Positions 1 to 10,482 of a stretch of DNA of 10,730 nt are shown piece by piece. The DNA is from Bacteroidales bacterium. GTDB lineage: Bacteria > Bacteroidota > Bacteroidia > Bacteroidales > UBA932. The stretch covers positions 1 to 10,730 of the forward strand of contig SFNZ01000062.1 in assembly GCA_004552615.1 (NCBI GenBank), given 5' to 3'. The notes beneath the pieces were generated by a model. The model had not been told where the DNA came from and ran no database searches. It saw nothing but the letters and a program-made list of their open reading frames with translations. Every line of letters starts with the position of its first letter. Position 1 is the stretch's first letter. A program made the position numbers and the translations under genes.

Positions 1-307
1 GAATGCAACCGCGACACCTCTTGCCACTGCAGGAATCATCGGCTCATTCGCAGCATCCAACTGGGGCTCCGACGTCCTGATGACATTCGACGAGAGCACT
101 CTCAGCTACTCTGCAGAGGTTGAGTTCGCAGCCGGAAACGAGTGGAAATTCCGCTTCAACGGGGATTGGGGATACAATCTCGGCCTGTCTGACGGAGTCC
201 TCATCCACGACGGGGACAACATCAAGGTGGAAACTGCCGGAACCTATGTCATCACTCTTGACATGGCTCACGGAAGCACTCCTTCATTCACCTGCACGCT
301 CAAATAA
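1..307 (+). CDS. SusE/SusF-like outer-membrane starch-binding protein, C-terminal fragment
   Basis: The gene enters from the left edge, open from base 2, and ends at TAA 305-307, leaving 101 residues. The fragment matches the C-terminal starch-binding module of SusE/SusF lipoproteins: a GSFAASNWGSD strand-turn motif, an acidic-turn segment, then EWKFRFNGDWGYNLG and a closing AGTYVITLD strand. In that family, aromatic and basic residues in such positions stack on and hydrogen-bond to alpha-glucan; which ones bind here is inference. These proteins sit on the cell surface beside SusC/SusD and hold starch for surface amylases. The start, signal peptide and earlier modules lie outside the window, so SusE and SusF cannot be told apart. 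A very similar module is inserted in the next gene's protein. Confidence 0.85.
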   Translation, partial: NATATPLATAGIIGSFAASNWGSDVLMTFDESTLSYSAEVEFAAGNEWKFRFNGDWGYNLGLSDGVLIHDGDNIKVETAGTYVITLDMAHGSTPSFTCTLK

Positions 308-330
308 TACGGCATAATGCCGACTATAGG

Positions 331-356
331 ATAGAGGGACCTGACCGTCCCTCTAT
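331..356 (+). terminator. 10-bp hairpin after the SusE/F-like gene, terminator or attenuator
   Basis: A perfect 10-bp inverted repeat (ATAGAGGGAC at 331-340, GTCCCTCTAT at 347-356) encloses the 6-base loop CTGACC, 23 bases after the stop codon at 307. No clean T-run follows, only the A/T-rich stretch TAATTTAAAT (361-370), so it could be a full terminator, a leaky attenuator or a 3'-end stabilising stem. It separates the binding-protein gene from the enzyme genes. Confidence 0.5.
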
Positions 357-369
357 TCGCTAATTTAAA

Positions 370-430
370 TCAAGTTTCGCTGTTGCGAATTCTGGCATCA
401 AAAGCAGTTGTTTCGCTCCGCGAAACTTGA
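370..430. repeat. 61-base imperfect palindrome with alternative pairings
   Basis: TCAAGTTTCGC (370-380) is the exact reverse complement of GCGAAACTTGA (420-430). Inside, GCGAA (385-389) pairs with TTCGC (412-416), so the element can fold as one long interrupted stem. Competing local hairpins also exist: GTTTCGC-TCC-GCGAAAC (410-426) and TTCGC-TGTT-GCGAA (376-389). It could be a regulatory dyad, an RNA switch or a copy of a dispersed palindromic repeat; the sequence alone does not decide. It ends 26 bases before the GH13 start codon. Confidence 0.6.
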
Positions 431-439
431 GTAATTTTA
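407..439 (+). promoter_or_regulatory. Weak candidate Bacteroidetes promoter for the enzyme operon
   Basis: TAATTTTA (432-439) matches the Bacteroidetes -7 consensus TAnnTTTG except at the last base. GTTG at 407-410 lies 21 bases upstream, near the expected place of the TTTG -33 box. If used, transcription would start close to the ATG at 457 and the promoter would overlap the right arm of the 370-430 palindrome, which could then act as an operator. This rests on short, degenerate motifs. Confidence 0.2.
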
Positions 440-456
440 TAAACCACCTTCTGATT

Positions 457-3144
457 ATGAGAAGAATTCTGTTGTATTGCATTGCGGCTTTTGCCTCTTT
501 TTCCGTACTCTCCTGCGAACCTGAAAAGGTGAAGGGAAGCACACCTGACACCCCGACAGGACCGGACGTCCCGATTGTTGGACCCGGTGAAACCGTTTCT
601 CCTGACCCTGCATCAGGTATAAGCGTGGATCCTGCAGTCCCTGACGCCGACAAGTCCTGCACGATAAGATTCAGGCCGGGCACGGCATCCCCTCTCTATG
701 GGAACAAGGGAGACCTCTATGCCCATCTCGGAATCATTGTCCCGGGAGACGACAGGACAGACTGGAGCTTCGTGCCATATCAGTGGACTGAGAACAATGA
801 CAGGTGCAAGTTCAAATCCACAGGTTCCAACGAATGGGAACTCGAACTGACGCCATCCATAAGGGAATTCTTCAAAAGCGGCGAGACCCCTCTCGGACTC
901 CTCGCAATACTCGTCAGAAGCGCCGACGGGGAGCTCAAGAGCGGAGACGACCAGTTCTGCACTATCACTGACAACAAGTACCAGGCGGAGGAATTCGTCC
1001 CTGACCCGGTGGAGGAAGCCTCGATGCCGGCTGGAGCGAAATACGGAATCAATTACAATTCAGACGGTTCCGTGACATTCGTCCTGTACGAGAAAAACAA
1101 GGGCGGAAACCATTACAAATATTGCTACATCGTCGGTGACTGGAACGGATGGACCAGAGTTCCGGAAGGAGCCATGAAACGCGACGAATCTGCAGGTTGC
1201 TGGTGGATAACCCTCAGCGGATTCGACCGTAATACGGAATACAGATTCCAGTACAGGCTCGGTACCGATTCAGGCTCCGACATCCGTGTCAGCGACCCTT
1301 ACACCGAGATTGTTTACGACCAGTGGAACGACCAGTACATCCCTGGCACAAGGGAATTCCCGGATGGTGCCAAGGCCCTGATTTCGGCATTCCAGATAAA
1401 CAGGCCGTCATACTCATGGAAGAACGACGGCTTCAAGATCGCCGACCGCAACAACCTCGTGATTTACGAGATGCACCTGAGGGATTTCACTGAATCACAG
1501 AACCTTGCAGGAGCCAAAGCCAGACTCGACTACATCCAGGGTCTCGGAGTCAATGCGATAGAGCTGATGCCTGTCCAGGAATTCGACGGGAACAACAGCT
1601 GGGGCTACAATCCGAACCATTATTTCGCCCTCGACAAGTATTACGGAACGAGGGAGCAGTACAAAGAATTCATAGACGAGTGCCACGGAAGAGGTATCGC
1701 AGTGATATTCGACGTGGTGTACAACCATGCGACCGGAGCCCACACCTGGGCCAAGATGTACTGGGATTCCGCCAACGAGAGGACAGCTGCATCCAACCCT
1801 TGGTTCAATGCCATTGCCACACATCCATACAACGTATATCACGACTTCAACCACGAGAACACGATGGTGAAGGACATGGTCAAGGGAAGCCTCCAGTATC
1901 TGCTGAAAGAATACAAGGTGGACGGATTCAGGTTCGACCTCACGAAAGGATTCACCCAGAACAACAGCGGCTCAGACGTTGCCGCATGGGGACATTACGA
2001 TGCATCGAGGGTCGCCATCCTGAAAGACTATGCTGACGCCGTATGGGAAGTGAACAGCGACGCTGCAGTGATATTCGAGCATCTCTCCGACTGGGACGAG
2101 GAGAAAGTCCTCGCCGAATACGGAATCCAGCTTTGGAGGAACTGCAACGGTGCCTACCGTACAGCCGCTTCCGGAAGCAATGCCGATTTCAGCAACATGT
2201 ATTCGACCGCCCCGTTCGGAGGTTTCGTGGGCTATATGGAAAGCCACGACGAGGAGAGGCTCTGCTACGGCCTTACAGAGGACGCATCCTCAATAACATG
2301 GGGCATCTGCGGGACCCTCACGAACTGGGGAGCAACAGCTTCCGACAAGGACATTTCCATGACTGCAGACGACGTGTTCTACGTGGCGAGGAACGTGACA
2401 TTCAAGGCAAGCGACATGTTCAAGATCCGCGGCAACGGGGAATGGAACGACGCCTACAATTACGGAGCTTCCGCCAAGGGATACAAACTGCCTCTCAACA
2501 CCCAGTACACCATGACTCTCGGCTCGTCATCACAGGACATGGCAGTGCCTGCAGCAGGAACATACGACGTATATTTCTGCCCTGAGGTCAAGGGAGTATG
2601 GCTTATGGAGACCGGGAAACGCCCTGATGCTCCGCAGGTGAGCGGCAGCGCTGACAAACTCGGTACTGCAATGCGCCGTGCAGGCTGCGATGCGGCATTC
2701 TTCCTGCTCGTGCCGGGACCGAAGATGATATGGCAGTTCGGAGAAATCGGCTATGACTATTCCATCAATTACAATGAACGGACCGGTGAGAAACCTGTCG
2801 TCACGGACGTATATCTCGCTGTCCCTGAGAGGAAAGCCCTTTATGACACCTATGCCGGCCTGCTCGGGTTCAGGAACGCCAATCCGGAATTCTTCACCAA
2901 GGACGCGGACTTCAGGTGGCAGGTGACTACGGCATATTACCCCGGGAAATACATCTACGGTTCGACCGGAGGAAAACATTTCGCCGTGGCCGGTAATTTC
3001 GGCAAAGGCTCACAGACCATCACGGTAGACCCTCCTGTGGACGGACCTTTCCACAACTGGTTCGACAGCACGGAGACATACTCCGGAGACAAATTCGACA
3101 TTGTGCTGAAGGAAGGCGAGTGGAAACTGCTCGTGGATTTCTGA
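457..3144 (+). CDS. Modular GH13 alpha-amylase/pullulanase-like lipoprotein with inserted starch-binding-like domain
   Basis: Predicted surface alpha-glucan hydrolase of 895 residues. The ATG at 457 is preferred over an in-frame TTG at 427 because it opens directly into a lipoprotein signal peptide (MRRILLYC...VLSC, lipid Cys20). CEPEK after the cleavage site is acidic, consistent with surface export in Bacteroidetes. Then come a Pro-rich linker (about 21-65), an Ig-like N-domain (66-175), a CBM48-like module with VGDWNGW (226-232), and the GH13 barrel from about 334. GH13 regions are intact: DVVYNH (419-424), GFRFD with nucleophile Asp494, IFEHL with acid Glu541, and ESHD with Asp598. A SusE/F-like module (609-725) interrupts the barrel before its last strand (VPGPKMIWQFGE). 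A beta C-domain follows. It occupies the SusG-like surface-amylase role, but alpha-1,4 versus alpha-1,6 specificity cannot be read from sequence. It starts the enzyme run; the next gene is 18 bases on. Confidence 0.88.
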   Translation: MRRILLYCIAAFASFSVLSCEPEKVKGSTPDTPTGPDVPIVGPGETVSPDPASGISVDPAVPDADKSCTIRFRPGTASPLYGNKGDLYAHLGIIVPGDDRTDWSFVPYQWTENNDRCKFKSTGSNEWELELTPSIREFFKSGETPLGLLAILVRSADGELKSGDDQFCTITDNKYQAEEFVPDPVEEASMPAGAKYGINYNSDGSVTFVLYEKNKGGNHYKYCYIVGDWNGWTRVPEGAMKRDESAGCWWITLSGFDRNTEYRFQYRLGTDSGSDIRVSDPYTEIVYDQWNDQYIPGTREFPDGAKALISAFQINRPSYSWKNDGFKIADRNNLVIYEMHLRDFTESQNLAGAKARLDYIQGLGVNAIELMPVQEFDGNNSWGYNPNHYFALDKYYGTREQYKEFIDECHGRGIAVIFDVVYNHATGAHTWAKMYWDSANERTAASNPWFNAIATHPYNVYHDFNHENTMVKDMVKGSLQYLLKEYKVDGFRFDLTKGFTQNNSGSDVAAWGHYDASRVAILKDYADAVWEVNSDAAVIFEHLSDWDEEKVLAEYGIQLWRNCNGAYRTAASGSNADFSNMYSTAPFGGFVGYMESHDEERLCYGLTEDASSITWGICGTLTNWGATASDKDISMTADDVFYVARNVTFKASDMFKIRGNGEWNDAYNYGASAKGYKLPLNTQYTMTLGSSSQDMAVPAAGTYDVYFCPEVKGVWLMETGKRPDAPQVSGSADKLGTAMRRAGCDAAFFLLVPGPKMIWQFGEIGYDYSINYNERTGEKPVVTDVYLAVPERKALYDTYAGLLGFRNANPEFFTKDADFRWQVTTAYYPGKYIYGSTGGKHFAVAGNFGKGSQTITVDPPVDGPFHNWFDSTETYSGDKFDIVLKEGEWKLLVDF
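2281..2631 (+). other. SusE/F-like starch-binding module inserted inside the GH13 barrel (residues 609-725)
   Basis: After GH13 region IV (ESHDEERL) the usual short connection to barrel strand 8 is replaced by about 117 residues. The insert reads like the SusE/F module at the left edge of the window: WGICGTLTNWG against GSFAASNWGS, FKIRGNGEWNDAYNYG against WKFRFNGDWGYNLG, and PAAGTYDVYF against TAGTYVITLD. Trp615, Trp624, Trp663 and Tyr669 are candidate sugar-stacking residues (inference). The strand-8 segment resumes at about Leu735 in the normal form, so the barrel is interrupted rather than truncated. Confidence 0.65.
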
Positions 3145-3146
3145 AA

Positions 3147-3160
3147 CTAAAACCATAATT
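3147..3160 (+). promoter_or_regulatory. CTAA-CCATAATT start-region motif, copy 1
   Basis: CTAA then CCATAATT (3153-3160) ends two bases before the ATG at 3163. The same octamer with the same two-base spacing precedes the sialidase start at 8604. No Shine-Dalgarno-like purine run is present, as is usual for Bacteroidetes. It may be an A/T-rich translation initiation element. Confidence 0.3.
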
Positions 3161-3162
3161 CA

Positions 3163-4467
3163 ATGAATACAAACTACATTATACTGTTCGCCGCCATTGC
3201 GGGCACATTGATGTCCGTATCCTGCTCGCAGGAAAAGGCGGAGCCGGCTCATCCGGAATGGGCCTATGACGCGGTCATTTACGAGATGAACGTAAGGCAA
3301 TACACTACGGAAGGGACTCTCGCGGCCGCCGCACAGCATCTGCCGAGGCTCAAGGAACTCGGAACTGACGTAGTATGGCTTATGCCAATCTACCCTATCG
3401 GGGTCAAGGAGCGCAAAGGTACGCTCGGCTCTTATTACGCAATCTCGGACTATTGTGACGTGAACCCGGAATTCGGCACTCTCGCGGACTTTGACGCGTT
3501 TCTGGACGAGGCCCACAAGGAGGGCCTGAAGGTGATTCTCGACTGGGTCGCCAACCACACCTCCCCGGACGCGAAATGGATTGACGGAAAGCCACTTGAC
3601 TGGTATGAGAGGGATTCTCTCGGCAATACCATCGTGCAGTATGACTGGACTGACATCGCAGCCCTCAACTATGACAATGAGGATATGCGCCACGAGATGC
3701 GCGAGTCCATGCGATTCTGGCTGGACAGGGGCATCGACGGATTCCGCTGCGACATGGCCTGCGAAGTGCCCATGGACTTCTGGAAAGGCACCATAGACAG
3801 CCTCAGGAACGAATTCGGACACATCTATATGCTCGCCGAGGGCGAGGACCCGCAGCTCCACGAGGCAGGATTCGACGCATCCTATTCCTGGGAGTTGCAT
3901 CACATGCTGAATGCCATCGCTCAGGGCAGGTCCAATGCCGATTCGCTGAGGAATTATCTTTCCCGCAACGTCGAAAGATTCGGTGAAGACGCATTCCGCC
4001 TGATGTTCACTTCCAACCACGACGAGAACTCCTGGGCAGGTACCGAGTTCGAGAGGATGGGAGACGCAGCAGAGGTGATGGCAGCCCTGACTTTCACATT
4101 GCCGCAGGGCCAGCCTCTCATCTACACCGGACAGGAAGTCGGTTTCGACCACAGGTTCCTCTTCTTCGAGAAAGATCCGATCAGCGGATGGGACGAGAAC
4201 GGACACACTTCGACATACAGGGAACTCTGCGCTCTCCGTCACTCACGCCCGGCATTGAGGCCTGGCAAGGAAGGCTCGTACGAGATTCTCTCCTCCGGAA
4301 CGGAAAGCGTGGATGACAATGTATTGGCTTTCAGGAGGATGAACTGCAATGACACCGTCACGGTGATTGCAAATCTCTCGGCCCTGCCGGTGGAAGCATC
4401 CGTCCTGACAACTGCCGGGGAGGAGATTCAGTTCTCCCTCGGCGCATGGGAATATAAGGTGAAATGA
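3163..4467 (+). CDS. GH13 alpha-amylase-like lipoprotein (compact AmyA type)
   Basis: A 434-residue GH13 hydrolase that is almost only the barrel, a short B-domain and a small C-domain, with no binding module. The signal peptide ends in MSVSC (Cys21), followed by SQEKAE, which has the acidic character of a surface-export signal; the Ser at -3 makes this lipobox weaker than its neighbours'. GH13 regions are intact: DWVANH (127-132), GFRCD with nucleophile Asp197, MLAEGED with acid Glu226, and FTSNHDENSW with Asp287. EMNVRQY, the GTLGSYYAISDY loop and YTGQEVG also match the bacterial AmyA-type amylases. Expected activity is hydrolysis of alpha-1,4 links in starch or maltooligosaccharides, on the surface or in the periplasm. 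Two consecutive, divergent GH13 genes suggest different chain-length or branch preferences (inference). The ATG is 18 bases after the previous stop, so co-transcription is likely. Confidence 0.87.
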   Translation: MNTNYIILFAAIAGTLMSVSCSQEKAEPAHPEWAYDAVIYEMNVRQYTTEGTLAAAAQHLPRLKELGTDVVWLMPIYPIGVKERKGTLGSYYAISDYCDVNPEFGTLADFDAFLDEAHKEGLKVILDWVANHTSPDAKWIDGKPLDWYERDSLGNTIVQYDWTDIAALNYDNEDMRHEMRESMRFWLDRGIDGFRCDMACEVPMDFWKGTIDSLRNEFGHIYMLAEGEDPQLHEAGFDASYSWELHHMLNAIAQGRSNADSLRNYLSRNVERFGEDAFRLMFTSNHDENSWAGTEFERMGDAAEVMAALTFTLPQGQPLIYTGQEVGFDHRFLFFEKDPISGWDENGHTSTYRELCALRHSRPALRPGKEGSYEILSSGTESVDDNVLAFRRMNCNDTVTVIANLSALPVEASVLTTAGEEIQFSLGAWEYKVK

Positions 4468-4484
4468 ATTAAATTTGCACTAAT

Positions 4485-8601
<4,117 letters not shown>

Positions 8602-8603
8602 TT

Positions 8604-9863
8604 ATGAAACACCCTGTCATAACCCTCATAGCAGCCTGCATTTGCGGATTCACGGCAGCCATGTCCTGCAGCGTGAAACCGGAAGGCGGCAGAACCGTAC
8701 TTTTCGAAAGCGGCAACAAGGACAGCATCCCGTACAGGATTCCGGCAATCGCTGCTCTACCGGACGGCAGCCTGCTGGCCCTCACAGACTACAGGCACTG
8801 CCGACTGGACATCGGGTTCGGCAGGGTGGACATTCACGCCCGCCGTTCCCCTGACTCAGGCAGATCCTGGGGCGGGGAGACGGTCGTGATTGAAGGCAGC
8901 GGCACAGAAGGCGCAACGGACTGCGGTTTCGGTGACCCTGCGATTGTTGCGGACAGGGAGTCCGGAGAGATATTGGTAATGCTGGTATGCGGCCAGACCG
9001 TGTATTGGAAGGCCGAGACTAACCGGAAGAATCCCAACAGGATAGCCTGCATCAGGAGTTCGGACGGAGGAAAAACCTGGAGCGACTGGGAGGAGAAGAC
9101 TGAGGACATTTATTCCCTGTTCGACGAATGCCGGGATGGCTGTGTGGAAAGCTGCTTCATCGGCTCCGGCAGGATTTTCCAGAGCCGGCAGGTCAAGGCC
9201 GGAAGTCATTACAGGATATATGCCGCGATGTGCGCCAGGCCTAACGGAAACAGGGTCATCTACAGCGACGACCTCGGCCAGACCTGGAAAGCGCTCGGAG
9301 GCGCTGACCAATTGCCTGCCTTGTACGGCAACGAGCCTAAATGCGAGGAACTCCCTGACGGACGTGTCCTGCTGAGCAGCAGGGCTGAAGGCGGAAGAAT
9401 CTTCAATATTTTCGATTTCACGGACATCGTGTCAGGAGAGGGCACGTGGGGCAAGCCTGCATTCTCATGCGCGGAAAACAACGGGTGCGCCGCATTGGAG
9501 AATTCCTGCAACGGGGAGATTCTCATTATCCCGGCCGTGCGCAAGGCCGACAAGGCCGAAGTGCTCATCGCCCTGCAGTCAGTGCCTCTCGGACCGGGCC
9601 GTACCAATGTAGGAATATATTACAGGGAGATTCCTGAAGACGTTCAGGGCATCACCCCGAAGTCTTTCGCATCCGGCTGGAGCACTCCTTATCAGGTATC
9701 CGCTGACGAATCCGCCTACTCCACCATGGTTCCCCTGAAAAACGGCTCCATCGGCTTCTATTTCGAGGAGACCCTCAAGGACTCCGGCACCGGCTACGAC
9801 ATGGTCTACACCGAACTCTCCCTTGAAACCATCACAGGCGGGCTCTACGGGCCCAGGCGCTGA
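8604..9863 (+). CDS. GH33 exo-alpha-sialidase, cysteine-rich
   Basis: A 419-residue, six-bladed propeller enzyme of the sialidase family, which removes terminal sialic acid from glycoconjugates. The secretion signal ends near AAMSC (Cys22; Ala at -3 makes the lipobox weak). YRIP supplies the first arginine (Arg45). Asp-boxes occur at SPDSGRSW (82-89), SSDGGKTW (152-159) and SDDLGQTW (221-228). The expected catalytic set is complete: Asp69 acid/base, Glu244 in GNEPKCEE, Arg260 in LLSSR, Arg333 in GRTN, and Tyr372 in SAYSTM. There is no N- or C-terminal binding domain, unlike many gut sialidases. The predicted mature chain holds twelve cysteines besides Cys22, including C176-x3-C180-x3-C184 and C289-x5-C295-x6-C302, suggesting disulfides in the periplasm or outside. 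It lies only 11 bases after the GH97 gene, so it is probably part of the starch operon, which is unexpected. Another alpha-keto acid sugar as substrate is possible. Confidence 0.87.
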   Translation: MKHPVITLIAACICGFTAAMSCSVKPEGGRTVLFESGNKDSIPYRIPAIAALPDGSLLALTDYRHCRLDIGFGRVDIHARRSPDSGRSWGGETVVIEGSGTEGATDCGFGDPAIVADRESGEILVMLVCGQTVYWKAETNRKNPNRIACIRSSDGGKTWSDWEEKTEDIYSLFDECRDGCVESCFIGSGRIFQSRQVKAGSHYRIYAAMCARPNGNRVIYSDDLGQTWKALGGADQLPALYGNEPKCEELPDGRVLLSSRAEGGRIFNIFDFTDIVSGEGTWGKPAFSCAENNGCAALENSCNGEILIIPAVRKADKAEVLIALQSVPLGPGRTNVGIYYREIPEDVQGITPKSFASGWSTPYQVSADESAYSTMVPLKNGSIGFYFEETLKDSGTGYDMVYTELSLETITGGLYGPRR

Positions 9864-9910
9864 CGTGGGAAGAAGGCGTAAAAAAGACTAAACCCGAATG
9901 TTTCAGAAGT

Positions 9911-9918
9911 CCATAATT
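9911..9918 (+). promoter_or_regulatory. CCATAATT motif, copy 3
   Basis: The octamer seen before two other start codons recurs here, ten bases before the ATG at 9929, in the 65-base gap after the sialidase gene. It runs into TAATTTGTTTG, loosely like a Bacteroidetes -7 element but not an exact match, and no convincing -33 box is seen. No terminator hairpin is evident in this gap. Confidence 0.2.
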
Positions 9919-9928
9919 TGTTTGCGAT

Positions 9929-10387
9929 ATGGTAAAGAGTAAATTAATACTATCTGCCTTAGCTGCAATGTCTTTAATGGCTTGCAATAAAAGCACTTCC
10001 GCACCTGATAAACCGATAGTTGAGTATATCTATTGGGGAGAAGAGATTATATACAATGATTCGTCCAATGATATCAAAGTCTCCATCACCGACCAGAATG
10101 ACGATGTACTGGAGTGGAATCTGCCGTCATCAGCAAAGGACACATTATTGATGCCTAACGACTCATATTTTATTTGCATTGATGTATGCAAGAAAGTCGC
10201 CATCACAGATGGTGACAACCAGGTGGTTCTGGAGAAAGGGAAAAGCGAGTGGTTCGAGAGTTATGAATATGAGGAAAAGGATTATTGGATCACGATAGAT
10301 GGCAAGCGATATCTCGAGGAGAGGAAATGGCCGACCTACATATACCACATTGACGATGCCCTGCTTGGCATTGCCGGGAAGAAATAA
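9929..10387 (+). CDS. Small lipoprotein of unknown function
   Basis: A 152-residue protein with a clear lipoprotein signal peptide (MVKSKLILSALAAMSLMAC; lipid Cys19, good LMAC lipobox). The mature part is acidic and beta-rich in appearance, with EYIYWGEEIIYN, IKVSITDQND and an aromatic, acidic stretch ESYEYEEKDYW. It has two further cysteines close together (FICIDVC). I recognise no catalytic motif or named family; it resembles the many small Bacteroidales lipoproteins that carry one immunoglobulin- or lipocalin-like beta domain. The gene is distinctly A/T-rich compared with the enzymes upstream (19 G/C of 60 at 10021-10080) and is 65 bases from the sialidase stop, so it may not belong to the operon. 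It converges with the ATPase gene, 39 bases apart. Confidence 0.75.
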   Translation: MVKSKLILSALAAMSLMACNKSTSAPDKPIVEYIYWGEEIIYNDSSNDIKVSITDQNDDVLEWNLPSSAKDTLLMPNDSYFICIDVCKKVAITDGDNQVVLEKGKSEWFESYEYEEKDYWITIDGKRYLEERKWPTYIYHIDDALLGIAGKK

Positions 10388-10397
10388 CGGCTGTCTC

Positions 10398-10482
10398 CGG
10401 AAGTGATATGGCAACCACCCGGGTTTTCAGTACAAGAATCCGAACATCCAAAGAGGAATCCGGTTGCCATATCCTACTTCGG
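10398..10482. repeat. Inverted repeat between the convergent lipoprotein and ATPase genes
   Basis: GATATGGCAACC (10405-10416) is the exact reverse complement of GGTTGCCATATC (10462-10473). The similarity continues outward with small gaps (CCGGAAGT at 10398-10404 plus base 10405 against CTACTTCGG at 10474-10482). The right arm is coding sequence for the ATPase C-terminus (VGYGN); the left arm lies past its stop. A small palindrome, ACCCGGGT (10417-10424), adjoins the left arm. The pair could form a hairpin with a 45-base loop, serving as a two-way 3' end, or be the scar of an inverted duplication. Confidence 0.55.

Noticed and set aside
310..322. Short palindrome CGGCAT-A-ATGCCG just after the SusE/F-like stop
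   Set aside because: Only a 4-5 bp stem can form once loop limits are counted; too weak to call beside the 10-bp hairpin that follows.
427..456. In-frame TTG start at 427 for the first GH13 gene
   Set aside because: It would add ten residues in front of a complete lipoprotein signal peptide and overlap the palindrome; ATG at 457 is the better start.
3160..4242. A 360-codon open frame on the minus strand across the compact GH13 gene
   Set aside because: It lies wholly antisense to a gene with intact GH13 motifs, its translation has no recognisable domain, and long antisense frames are expected in GC-rich coding sequence.
4470..4477. TAAATTTG, an exact match to the Bacteroidetes -7 consensus
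   Set aside because: No TTTG -33 element lies at the right distance, the start would be nearly leaderless, and the genes are otherwise tightly packed.
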